A DNA stretch of 64,000 nucleotides from Kuschelorhynchus macadamiae (Eukaryota > Arthropoda > Insecta > Coleoptera > Curculionidae). The notes beneath the pieces were generated by a model, which was given only the letters and a program-made list of their open reading frames with translations, did not search any database and was not told where the DNA came from. Shown one piece after another: positions 24,761 to 36,189 of this stretch. The stretch covers positions 62,001 through 126,000 of the forward strand of contig JAUTXW010001353.1 of assembly GCA_030620095.1 (NCBI GenBank), given 5' to 3'. A program made the position numbers and the translations under genes. Positions within the stretch are counted from its first letter, which is position 1, and each line of letters starts with the position of its first letter.

Positions 24761-25530
24761 GTTATTGCCAAGGTACGAGAACACCTTTAGTAATAGAAAT
24801 GCCAACAAAATTCAAAATACGTCTAGGGACCTCAGTATAATGCATTTAAAAATACATGTTACAGAAATATTAAAATCTTTGTTGAAAAACTGTTGGTCGG
24901 TTGACATATTCACCATTTTAAACGCATTTCAAAAACAAGCTGTATTCAGATCATTTTGTATCTTAAAAATTTCACAATAAAATAATTAGTAGATACCACC
25001 TACCCAAAGTTTTTTTCGCTTTCATTAAGAAATCGAAAAACGCACAATGGATTTACCTAAAATTATTGAAAGTTCACTTCGACCGTTACTTACCGTATAT
25101 GTATAATATACATATACTGTGTTATCTATGTGTGGTGTAATTCCTTATGATGGAAGTTCCAGAAAAAGGCAAATTTGGAGGAATTTTTAAATTAAATTTT
25201 TCTTGATATTTGGTTCAACTCCAGGTCATTTTAAGAAAAAAAGTTCCTATGAATATGTGTCCGGAGTTGTCTCGATTCTAAGATACAGGGTGTTAAAATA
25301 AAAAAAAAATCGATTTTTCATAAATAGCATAAATTGCTTTAAGACGATTTGGTTGAAATTTGGTAGTGTTATTTATAGTACTAAGGCGCTAATTTAGCCA
25401 CTGACCCCTTTTGCAGTTTTTATAGCTTTTTCAGTTTAAGCAACTAAAAATACAACTTTTTGATCTCTTGTGTTTTGTTCGTATCTAGATTCGTTTTCCA
25501 TAAAAAAGTCACTTTAAACTACTCTAACCT

Positions 25531-25734
25531 CCGTATTCACTAAAAAGGTTTAAGAGTTAGACCAGATCTAGTTGCCATGGTAGTTAAAAGTCTTTGTTCG
25601 CCAGCTATGCCTTATGCCACTGTCATGTTTTGTGACATTAAGAAAACTTATTTGTTTCATTGTTGCATGTCATCTTAAGCCTATAACTGTCAAGTTAGAC
25701 CTGGTCTAAATTTAAACCTCCTTAGTGAATACGG
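25531..25734. mobile_element. 204-bp MITE with ~45-bp inverted repeats
   Basis: Left end CCGTATTCACTAA...AGGTTTAA...TTAGACCAG; the right end is its inverse (CTGGTCTAAATTTAAACCT ... TTAGTGAATACGG). It sits about 100 bp upstream of the mariner start codon, nested inside that element. No clear target duplication. Confidence 0.7.
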
Positions 25735-25839
25735 CTATGAATGTTTTTAGACCTACCTGGGGGAGTTTACCTCACAGTTAGTTTACTGTCACAGTCATAT
25801 CAGTACATTTTAAAGTTGTCAATTAGCAGTGATTCCATT

Positions 25840-26707
25840 ATGAATAATTTTAGTAATTCTGAAATGACTGACATGCCCTTTATTTATGGATTAGCAAATG
25901 GAAATTCGGAAGAGGCACGGAAAATTTACCAAGACAGATATCCTAAGAGAGTAATTCCATATGCTAAAACATTTAAAACGATACATGCAAGATTAAGTGA
26001 AACTGGTAGTTTTAATAAAAATGCAGGTGGTGGAAGACCAGAAACTGTAACATCGCCTGAACTAGAGGAAGCTATACTTAATGCGGTCGAAGAAGATCCT
26101 TCAAATAGTACCAGGAATATTGCAAGTCAGCCCAAAAACAGTTTAGAAAGTTTAAAAAAGAAATATACTGTACCTATATCACATACAGCGGATTCAAGCT
26201 TTATTGCCTCGGGATTTTCACCGAAGATTAATGTTTTAAGGTGGTTGCTTCATACGGTGGCTCACAATAACAATTTTTTACCAAACATTTTATTTCCGGA
26301 CGAGGCACGTTTTTAATTAGATGCTATCGTTAAGTATTATAACAAGCATTTTTGGGCCGACGAAAATCCTCACGTTATTAGAGAAAGTCATTTTCAGCAA
26401 CAATTTTCCCTGAACGTATGGGTCGGAATTATTGATGAATACCTAATTGGCCCATTTTTTTACCAGCAAGATTAACAGGTGATCCTGTATAGACTTTTCG
26501 CGAGAACTTCTACCCACTTTGTTAGAAGACATCCATACATGTAAGAGCGAATATGTGGGGTCACTGAAGGCTGTGGTTTATTATACCCCTGCGCTTGATG
26601 TAAACGACTTGAGCAATCGAATAATTAACAATTGCAATGTCATAAGGAATACTCCAGGGATTTTCGAACGTGTCAGACAATCAATGACGAAGCGACTCCA
26701 ATCGTAG
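25840..26707 (+). pseudogene. Mariner-family transposase (helix-turn-helix DUF4817 type), broken
   Basis: Starts MNNFSNSEMTDMPFIYGLAN at 25840. Residues to about 90 form the N-terminal helix-turn-helix region (RKIYQDRYPKRVIPYAKTF, then GGGRPETVTSPELEEAILNA). LPNILFPDEARF near 26305 is the first catalytic Asp region. The frame is then cut by a TAA, after which KHFWADENPHVIRESHFQQQ and FSLNVWVGIIDEYLIGPFF continue the family sequence in the same frame. The stretch that should hold the second and third catalytic Asp is deleted; RIINNCNVIRNTPGIFERVR at 26605-26680 is the C-terminus. The element is therefore inactive. Confidence 0.85.
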
Positions 26708-26767
26708 ATTTTATCAGATGGTCGACAATTTATTCATCCACTTTAAGATCGAAATTGTTTATTTTTA

Positions 26768-27100
<333 letters not shown>

Positions 27101-27103
<3 letters not shown>

Positions 27104-27670
27104 GGTTAGCCAGATGTATGGAAACGGTCAAATATCTCAAAACCACTCAACCGATCTGAACCATATTTGGTAATTAGGCATTACCGAATTTCCCGGACCC
27201 TTTGGTGCATAGCGCAATGTTGTCAGATTTTCAGATTTTTGTCAAACTAACCTAACTTTTTAAATCAAATGATATGTTTTTTTTAAACGTGATTTATTCC
27301 TCGTATTATTCTTAGTGTATCTCCAAAATTGCATTAAATGTTAAATTTATTAAATGTTTTTAAAAATACATTGACAAATTAGGAATTCAAAAACTAAAAC
27401 TAAACTCATGAAATGATTATTAGGATGTTGAAAATATTGTCCTTCTACAGCTTGACGGTATTCTAAACGGTGAATAAATTCTCGTATAGTGTTTTGGACC
27501 CCTTCCGTGGGTATTCCTTCTATTTCAGCTCTAATCCTTCCCATTAGAACTTCAAGGTTCTCGGGCTTCATTTTGTACACGGTCCTTTTAAGGTGACCCC
27601 AAAGGAAAAAGTCATGCGAATTTAAATCCGGTGACCTTGGAGGCCACTTAACAAACCCCCTTCGCCCAAT
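27101..27670 (-). pseudogene. Mariner transposon 3' end with transposase C-terminal relic
   Basis: The minus strand reads IGRRGFVKWPPRSPDLNSHD then FFLWGHLKRTVYKMKPENLE and a C-terminal tail GVQNTIREFIHRLEYRQAVE. WPPRSPDLNSHDFFLWG is the third catalytic Asp block of mariner transposases. Everything upstream is missing, truncated at about 27670. The transposon end CAGGGTTAGCCAGATGTATG starts at 27101 immediately after the (TA)n tract, so TA within the tract was probably the target. Confidence 0.8.
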
Positions 27671-27699
27671 TATTGACTAATGACTCTTTAATTTTAAAC

Positions 27700-27795
27700 A
27701 ACAGTTAGATCGACAGACCCTTGAAAATAGAAAAACATTTCGGAGAGGGATTTTTTTCGATTACATTTCTTTTATGAGGCAAGAAATAATAAAGT
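27700..27795 (-). repeat. Fragment of the dispersed GCCGCCAT repeat family
   Basis: Contains GATCGACAGACCC, GAGAGGGATTTTTTTCGATT and the end TTTCTTTTATGAGGCAAGAA, corresponding to the terminal part of the family in inverted orientation. Confidence 0.55.
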
Positions 27796-27969
27796 ACATT
27801 CGACGGATGCTATCAAGAATATAATGTATTTTATTTTTGTAAGTCTTTAAGCCAGCCTTTACATTACATAATCCGAAATAATGACATTTCGAACACAACA
27901 TTTTGATTAAGGCCGTTCAGAGGAAGAAACATGACGCGCGATGCATGTGTATAATTTAAGACTTATTAC

Positions 27970-28118
27970 CTGGCGTCTCACATAATCGACTAGACCTTCA
28001 AGACAGGGTTCCATGCAAAAGCTGTGCTGGCAGGGGAGCAGCTTGGGGTTTCTGTATCTATCCAGACATATTGCACATGTCAGTAGTTGCTCAAATTGCT
28101 CCATTTTTCCTTTTCAGT
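27970..28118 (-). CDS. tn: thin/TRIM32 orthologue, first coding exon: start and RING finger
   Basis: ATG at 28104; 45 codons to the donor CAG/GTAATA after 27970. The protein opens MEQFEQLLTCAICLDRYRNP and contains RING ligands C10, C13, C25, H27, C30 and C34; the last pair is in exon 2, about 11 kb away. The ATG is the first codon of the recognisable family N-terminus. Bases 28105-28118 are 5' UTR: the acceptor TTTATTTTCAG lies immediately upstream, so at least one non-coding exon and the promoter are farther right, and I could not locate them. The RING recruits E2 enzymes, making the product a ubiquitin ligase. The open frame beyond the donor (ISLKL...) is intronic read-through. Confidence 0.92.
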
Positions 28119-30119
28119 CTGAAAATAAATATATTATTAAAGGACTTTTACAATAATCACTTAAAACGAAAGAGGTGTCATTTTTATTTACTAAACAGCA
28201 CATAATTAATGAAAACCTGTTATCGTTTTTAGGTTGACTACATGTTTTTTTTTAACAAATCTAAAAGGTTGCACGATATAGATAATTTATATTTGGTTTC
28301 TAAGTTCTTTCTCATAATACCTTTCAAATGTGGGTGTTAAAACTAAAACAAAATATGCAATAAACCTGCTCATTTTAGATCTAATCAAAGCAAATTTTAA
28401 TTTACAAAAATTATTTTATAACTAGACGATTATTAAATTTAAATGACAAATTTTTTTTATCTTCTACTTTATTTAATAAAAGTAGGAATTAGTGACGAAA
28501 AAATACCGCTACCAATTTTTAAAACATTTTATTGGGTAGCCATTTTGTTCCGCTATATTGGATTAGTACTAAAAATTCATCCGTTCGGTTACTGGCATAC
28601 TCCAATTGTAAAAGAAATAAATCACAAGGGGTGCTGCCTGGCGTTCGCACGTGCCAAATAGTTTTCTGTTGTGTCCGTGTGGGTTGACAAAAATACTAGA
28701 ACTTTATATTTTCATTATATATTTATCAATTTTTATTGTCTAACATACAATTTTTTTTAAAAGCATGAAATCATGCACTACCAGCAACGAAAAAATGCAC
28801 TCTTTCATTCATTTAAAATTATGGAGGGCTCTGGATCATTGCCCTTATTGCCTCTCCCTTCTCGAATACGTCACTCATAAAGATCCTCCGATACGTAAAT
28901 TATTTTTGGGATTTAGGGACTATAAAACGTGGTAAAAGGTATAAAAAAAGTCGTGGAGGAAAGTGCGTCGATGAGAGAGGGCAAATATTCGACGATTATC
29001 CTCAAAATATTTCAACGTAGACGCTATTTCTTGTATTTTTCATTCTTATAAAACATTAAAAATATTATATATGAATAAGTTATAAAAAATATTAATAAAA
29101 AGATTTTATCAAATAAAACTCTATATTTTACCATTTATATCTAGTTTTCTCAGTCATTTATGAGGCCCATAACTCGTTAAGTTTTCGGAATCCAACAATG
29201 AATTACTACAAATTATGACTCTCCCTGATCGGAACCAAATCCCTAATAAAGTCGGGTAATTTATCACTATATTAAGAAATATGTGGTCATTTTCGGACAC
29301 CGTACCCGTGGGATGACTACGCAATAAGTTTACCAAATAAAACAAAGGTCCAACAATAAATGTCTTCCTATTTTTCTAGTTTAGTTCACAAACTCAAAAT
29401 GGTGTTAATTCCTGTTACTGCTAGTAAAAATATGAGTGAGGGCTCATTGGATTAGAAAGTTTCAGACCCTCACATAAACAATTTCAAAAGTTATTAACAA
29501 ATTAAGATTTAAAAAAAGGAGTTTAATTTTCGCAAATAACTCGGAGACTGTTAATATTTACGAAATTAAAAAAATGTAAGGAAAGGAAATAAGAGGAAAA
29601 TTCCTATAAAAAGTTTTACTTTAAGAACTGTATCTCTATTATTAACAATTTTGATCTAATGTTGAAAATGAGCTCTGCGTGGCTGACGCTAAGTCTTTAG
29701 GATTCCTCAAAATCGGCCGTTACAAGTACATAAAAAAATTAAAGCATTAAATATCAATTTAAATATTTAAAAAAAGAAACATATCCCACTAGAAAAAAAT
29801 ATTTTTACAGATTTTTAATAAAATGAACTTATTGTTAGTTAACAATTTTTATGGAGTTTTCGTTTCTATTTCAAGTCGGATAATTGTTAAGCAAAAGCCA
29901 TTAGAATTGTTTCGCTTCGAGAAGATTTTATCACATTGCGAAGTTTTTAATTGTTATAATCTATTAGTAATTATTTATTAAAGCTAACTTTAATTTTTTG
30001 CTTTTCAGTATCATTTCTATACAATAATTTAACAAAATATTCTACACTTAAGTGCATATTGGTAATATGAATTCCAATTTCGCGTTATCTTTTCTCTATA
30101 TCACACTTAATGCTTGCAC
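28119..30119. other. Upstream stretch without genes; a repeat-family fragment at 28490-28600
   Basis: AT-rich. About 28490-28600 carries GGTAGCCATTTTGTTCCGC and TTGGATTAGTACTAAAAATT, a scrap of the dispersed family. Nothing else recognised. Confidence 0.4.
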
Positions 30120-31445
30120 AAAATTTGAAATTAATCTAAAAAGTAGTTTTTTTCAGACTGTTTTTTAAATATTTTATTAGGCCGCCAATTTTGTTTTGCT
30201 ATCTTATATTCATACCAACATGTTACCAGTTCTACTTTTTTTTGCAAAATTTGAGGTAAATTGGATGATCAGTTTTTTTAGTAATAATTTTTTAACGTTT
30301 TACTAGGCCGCCATCTTGTTTCGGCATATTGGATTTTTACCAAATCATCCCCATACGAGCCTTAATTTTTGCCTAAAATTTGGAGTCAATCTGATGAGTA
30401 GTTTTTAAGCTATGCCGCGAACTGCCAGACAGATACACAAAGCGACAGGGACGGTAAAACCCGAAGATATGTAAAACCTGGTAGGTTGATTTTTACAAAA
30501 AAATGTATTTGGCCGCCATTTTGAATTAGTACCACAGTTTTACTAGTTCATCTCTGTACTACAATTAGTTATGGCACACATATTTTGAAATTAAGTAGTT
30601 TTTTCAAGCTAATGTTTAAATATTTTATTAAACCGCCATTTTGTTCCGCCATCTTGGATTCGTACCAAAATTTTACTATTTTATTCCTATATAATATTCG
30701 ATTTTTGTACAAAATTTGAGATCAATTGGATAATTAGTTCTTTAGTAATAATTTTTTTAAATATTACCAGGTTATCCCTATATGAGCCTTAATTTTTGAC
30801 TAAAATTTGAAGTCAACCTGCGGAGTAGTTGTTTTTTAAGTTATGCTACAAACTTACAGACACACAGACGGACCGACGGACTTGATAAAACATATTTTTT
30901 GGCATCTAGAACGCCAAAACAGGAAGATATGTAAAACCTCAGAAAGTGATTTTTCAGATTGCAAAAATGTTATTTGGCCGCCATTTTGTTTCGCCATCTT
31001 GAATTAATACCACACTTTTACTAGTTCATGTCTATACTACAGTTAGTTATGGCACCCAACTTGAAATTAGTTCATTAAGTAGTTTCTTCAGGCTAAATTT
31101 TTAAATATTTTACTAAGCCGCCATTTTGTTCCGCCATGTTGGATATCTACCAAAATTTTACCAATTGATTCCTGTTATGTAGGAATTTTATTTTAGTGTA
31201 AATTTTGCGATAAGCTTGATACTTTCTTAGTAATAGTCATTTTGTTTTGCCATATTCGATTTTTACTAAAACGTTTCCAGGTCATCCCCATATGACCTTT
31301 AATTTTTGACCAAAATTTGAATCAATGGAGTAAGTAATTTTTTAGCTATGCCGCGAACAGATAGACCGCAAAACCGACAGACACACAGACCGACGGACCC
31401 TGAAACGTAAAGATTACAATACTTCTCTTTTATGAGGGAAGTAAA
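30120..31445 (-). repeat. Dispersed GCCGCCAT repeat family, copy E (inverted; composite)
   Basis: Repeated blocks with GCCGCCATCTTG (30307-30318), CCGCCATCTTGG (30646-30657) and further GCCGCCATTTTG blocks near 30515, 30975 and 31118. CAGACAGATACACAAAG-type and CAGACACACAGACCGACGGA tracts occur twice or more, and the terminus CTTCTCTTTTATGAGGGAAG lies at about 31420-31441. At least three terminal regions in one stretch point to a composite or tandem copy. Confidence 0.7.
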
Positions 31446-31689
31446 AAGGATGAAAATTTTGAAGTGAAGTTAAAAATAAGAAACATTCATAAGGGATGAC
31501 TCTAAAACGACGCCAGAAACAAAACCAATAAAATCTACACCGCTGACCTAAATCGCCCAAAAAAAACTTAGGTTATATCTTGTTCTATAATACTTTTTCC
31601 TCCCTGCTTCCTCAAAATTCATCAGCTTGAAGTTAGAAATAATGGTGCAAAGAAATTAATTAATAATCTTGTTAAATCCGAGATTTTTG

Positions 31690-31965
31690 GAGACTTAGCC
31701 TTTTAAGGTCCTTAGATCCCGAAAAACATGTTTTCCATTTCCACTAATCTGTCGGTCTATTCATCTGTACGCGGCATAGCTCAAAAACTTAAGGATCATA
31801 AGAAGATGAAATGGTAGGAGATTGTTAAAAAAAATTGTGAAAAATCTAATGTAGCGAACGAAATCGTGGCCTCACATCTTGAAAAACATTAATATCGAGT
31901 AGACCTCAAATTTGCACAAACATTAAGTGTAACACAAAACAGCGGTCTAACGAAATGTTTAAATA
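31690..31965 (+). repeat. Partial copy of the dispersed repeat family
   Basis: Has the TAGATCCCGAAAAACATGTT, TCTGTCGGTCTATTCATCTG and GCGGCATAGCTCAAAAACTT segments of the plus-oriented family, followed by a degenerate tail. Confidence 0.55.
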
Positions 31966-32039
31966 TCCATTTCCGGGAATAAAAGCTTCTTTTTATGAAG
32001 AAACATAAAATGGTAGTTTATTTATTACAATCTATATAA

Positions 32040-33280
32040 ATAAAATAGAAGATACAACAAGTGGAACGACCTTGACACTCTAAAGTCTGAAAGCCCCACA
32101 TTACTTGGATTTCCCTGGCTAGGTGAGTATACTTTGCTGTTTTGAGTTGATGTTATTGTTATTCGGGATAGCAACGTCAATAAGGACAGGGCACTCCTTC
32201 TTGTAAACTAATATTATATCGGGCTTGTTATGCTCTAAAGTTACATCCGTTATAATTTGTTTAGCCCAATAATTCTTCACATCTTCAAATTCAACAACCG
32301 GTGCTGGTTTCTACCGGTAATAAGGCTCGTTATTTCCTGGGTCAATACTGTGTAGCTTTAACAAGTGGTATACAATCACTGCTACTTTGTTGTCTCACTA
32401 GGTATTTAGTACTTACCAATTGTTTGTATCCTGATAAGATGTGCTCAATAGTTTCAGTGCCACTATGACAATGTCTACATTGATCTTTTTTAGTTGTTCT
32501 TTGAGTATGTGTTTTTTATAGTTCTTAGTGTGTATAACGTTGTCCTGAATCCCTATCATGAAACCCTCTGTTTCGGGAAATAGTGTTCCGCTGTTTAACC
32601 ATTCGAGCGATGTCTCCATAACAATTTCTTCTTTATGAAAGTCATTATAAAATCGTCAGCGGAACTCCATCGAAAAGCATTGTATCTTTTCGTCATCGAG
32701 ACCATTACATTAAACGGTATAAATTCCCTGCCTGTCATATTAAGTGGTGTATAATCAATGTCCACTCTAGTTATTAATTGTTGTAGGTTGTTCTTTGTAT
32801 TGTAGAAATAGATTCGGAGTTCATTTATTTGTTCTTGACGTACCATAACAACATCCCTAATGCCTCTCCATCCTGATCTCGTGGTAGTGATACACATTGC
32901 TTTGATCATCTTGGGTGGTGTGCGGATTGTGTCGTCATCATGACCCTGATGTTGGTTTTATTTGTGTTAGGTCTGTATGTGTCTAGTTCACCACGCCGAA
33001 AGAGTACGCCAGTGCAGGGATGGCAAAGCTGTTAATGGCCTTGTACAGGTTATCGGAGTTAAGTCTAGTTTTTAGGAGAGCTTTAAGTCTGGTCATAAAT
33101 TCGTTGGTAAGTATTTCCTTGGTTTTTTTGTGTTCTATTTTATTTGTTTGTAAGAACCTTAGGTATTTATAGGGGTCACTGACCATTGCAATTATTATTA
33201 ATATTATAAAAATATATAAAAAAATCATTTTACCCCCAGCTCTTTCGTAAAGAATTCTACTACAAACAGATAACACATTT
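32040..33280 (-). pseudogene. Non-LTR retrotransposon pol, C-terminal part, frameshifted
   Basis: Minus strand pieces in order: KYLRFLQTNKIEHKKTKE ... SFAIPALAYSFGVVN (end of reverse transcriptase), then RGIRDVVMVRQEQINELRIY, DYTPLNMTGREF, ETSLEWLNSGTLFPETEGFM, IQDNVIHTKNYKKHILK and, near 32250-32110, NKPDIILVYKKECPVLIDVA. This order matches the post-RT region of a non-LTR pol found in many insect genomes that ends in a NKPDI...IDVA block. Multiple frameshifts and a deletion make it dead, and the 5' portion, including the catalytic Asp pair, is absent. I cannot name the clade with confidence. Confidence 0.75.
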
Positions 33281-34086
33281 TATAAGTTCATGTTTTGGTT
33301 TGGTAATAATTTAAAACAATTAGAATAAATAAGGGCGTATAAGATTTGTATGAAGCTATTAACAACTAACTATATGCATGAACTATGTTATCTATACGTA
33401 GTGGAATTCTGTACAAGGGAAGTTCTGGCTAACTGAGAGTTTACAAATTTTTGGTTTTGTTGTTAATTAAAGTCAGTTTAGTTTTGTAGTTAACTAAGAA
33501 AGTGACTATGAGCAGATTTGGTTTACCCATAATATGATTTATTCACTCGAATCGCCCCTAATTACCCACTCCACGAGCCATTAATGTGTGCTGATTTCAC
33601 TTTCTGAAAATATCGCTTGCAAATCGTATATCGTGACGCTTGGCGAGACGCTATTTTCAACTTTACGACGAGTAGGTGAAAGCTATTTTTAATTGTATCA
33701 ATAAATATCCAAATATTTTTAAGGTTAATAACAACGAAATTTACTGTAGATTCGCTGCTAATATTATCTGGTTGTTTACTCAATTTTAAAATAAATTTGG
33801 TCTATGAAACCATTGACTGTTTAATACGATACAGTGATAACGGCAAGTTTTGAAATTAAACCTACGAATAAACTGTTTTAATATTTTAGGAAATGGGGAG
33901 AAGGTCCAAAGTTTTCCCGATTTACTCGAAATATGTATTTTAGTTTATAGATGCTCCTTTATTTGTAGTAATTAAATGGAGCTATATGTGCTAAGATATG
34001 AGAATTTCGAACGTGCCGATAAGAGTAAAAATAAGTTGTTTTCAACTGTTATCAACATCAATAATTTCACACTATGTATTTTTTAT
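33281..34086. other. Stretch without recognised features
   Basis: AT-rich. TAGTGGAATTCTGTACAAGG...AAGTTCTGG at about 33398-33430 resembles the 3' end of the dispersed repeat family; otherwise nothing seen. Confidence 0.35.
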
Positions 34087-35310
34087 TTCCCTCGTAAAAG
34101 GGAAGTATTGTAATCGTGAAAAAATCACCCTCCGAGATTTTTGCAGATTTTCGCGTTTCAGGGTCTCTAGATGCTGAAAAATATGTTTTCTGATTTCCGT
34201 CGGTCTATCTTTCGCGACATAGCTAAAAAACTTCTTATGCGATTGATTAAAAATGGTCAAAAATTAAGGGTCATGGGTCATATGGGGATAATCTGGTAAA
34301 ATTCTGGTAAAAATCCAGCATGGCTAGTGATGTGTTAAAAAAAATCATTACTAAAAACTAATTATCCAATGTATTTCAAAATTTGCACAAAAACCATGTA
34401 TTATGTAGAAATCAACTGACAAAATTTTGGTACAAATCCAAAATAGCGAAACAAAATGGAGGCCTAATAAAATATTTTAAAAATCAGTCTGAAAAACCCG
34501 TTTGCTTATTAGATGGGTTTTAAATTTTAAGCAAGAATTAAGTATGATTTAGAGATGAACTGGTAAAATTATGATGCGGATTGAAGATGGCAGCCAGATA
34601 AAATGTTTACAGTTGTCAAAAAAAATCACTCTCGTACGTTTTACATATCTTCACATTTTAGCCTTCCTAGATACAAAGAAAACATGTTTTCTCTTTTCTC
34701 AATTCCGCCGGTCTATCGGTCAGTAAGTCTAGTAAGCTATAACTATAAAGTCATAGCTAAAGAACGACTAGCCCGATTGGCTTCAAATATTGATCAAAAA
34801 TTAAGGGTGTACCTTAAATTTTGTACAATATTAAGAGTTACATAAAACCGAACTAGTGATATTTTCTTACTTACGAATCCAAGATACAAAAAAAAATAAG
34901 CCTAAAGCTAGTACTTTTTAGATTAATTTCAAATTTTGTGCAAGCATTAAGTGCGATATAGAGATAAACAGATAAAATTGTGGAACCAATTCAAGATTAT
35001 GGAACAAAATGGAACTGAAATAAAATTTTTAGAAGATAAACGTAAAAAAAATTTCTCACTCAATGGACTTCAAATTTTGTACAAAAACTAAATGTAATTA
35101 TAGATAAACTGGCATACATTCAATATGACGAAACAAAATTTAACATGACGCAAAAAATCAATGTAAAAAGACGATATATAAGTTTTAATAAATGACTATG
35201 TGCGGAACTAAATTGGGCCACATTTTACTATTCCTAATAAATGGAAAAAATTATAACAAGGAAAGTTCTGGCTAAAGAAAATTTACCGACTTTTCTAAAT
35301 ATGTATTACT
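34087..35310 (+). repeat. Dispersed GCCGCCAT repeat family, copy B
   Basis: Begins with the near-palindrome TTCCCTCGTAAAAGGGAA and ATTGTAATCGTGAAAAAATC, then GTCGGTCTATC, GACATAGCTAAAAAACTTC and diverged AAAATGGAGGCCTAATAAAA blocks. A second internal terminus-like segment (TTTTACATATCTTCACATTT) lies at about 34640. It ends with GGCCACATTTTACTATTCCT and AAGGAAAGTTCTGGCTAAAG around 35215-35278. Confidence 0.65.
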
Positions 35311-36189
35311 CCAATACCTCCGTGTCAAACCGATTTTGTTATGGGTTCAAAAATATTCAGAATACTGACAGGATAGCAACAAAACGGCAATATTATGAAT
35401 CATTTCTAGGTTCTATGATAATTTTTTAAATGCTTGAACTATTCAGAGGCTACAAGTTGAAAAACCCAGTCAGTTTTTTTGTTAAATACCCGCAATCAGA
35501 AGAATTTTTAACTAAACTTAACTAAATTGGGACTATTTTTTTAAATTAAGACCATCTAGAATACAGTATTCTAAATCTAATATTCAGTCTTTTGACTTTA
35601 GGTTGCTTTAACGATTTAATAAAAACGCAAACTAACTTTTGGTGATTTTAATATACTTAATAAAGATTATGAATAGCAATAGGTGTTTCATATTTCTATA
35701 AAAAAGGCAAAAACAGTAACATTTTACCTTTATTACAGAACTACTTAACTTGTAAAGAACTTAATTTCTTTTTAAATGAAATTAAAAAAAAAATAGAATC
35801 AAATAGATGCAATTGGTGTGTAATATTTAAAATTCGTAAAAGTGTTTCAGAATATATTTTAATATGTATTTAAAATACCAATTTTGAAATAATATTTCCA
35901 AATTATCTTCAAAGTTAACAAAAATTATATCGAAAAAAATCAAAAAGTAGCTGGAAATTTAATTTAAAATTCAAGTTATTTTCAAGTAATTTGCATACAT
36001 TAAATATTAAAATCAAACAATTTTTATTGCAAACGTGAATATTAACCCCTTGCTGTTTGTAAAAGAATAATATAGGTTAATTTTTAAACTTTCTATCAAA
36101 ATTTATGAAAACCCAGCAAACATCCAAAAACCTCGTAAAAACCCCACCCAAAGCATACAAAAACCCGCAAGTATTAGCTTCAACATTTA
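35311..36189. other. AT-rich stretch without recognised features
   Basis: No coding relic, repeat-family member or transposon end recognised up to the TA at 36188-36189 where the next element begins. Confidence 0.35.

Larger units (their letters stand above)
25286..26707 (+). mobile_element. Mariner-type DNA transposon copy, partly deleted
   Basis: The left end CAGGGTGTTAAAATAAAAA at 25286 directly follows a TA, as expected of a Tc1/mariner insertion. The transposase relic at 25840-26707 lies inside. A small MITE (25531-25734) is nested in the leader. The right end is not clearly visible; the (TA)n tract begins soon after the last coding remnant. Confidence 0.55.

Noticed and set aside
30120..31445. 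CRISPR-like or satellite array
   Set aside because: Units are diverged, of uneven length, without uniform spacers, and the genome is eukaryotic; it is a dispersed repeat with subrepeats.
32983..33276. A membrane-like start upstream of the pol relic
   Set aside because: The hydrophobic lead is AT-rich intergenic translation fused by chance to the retrotransposon frame; the recognisable part starts at KYLRFLQTNK.
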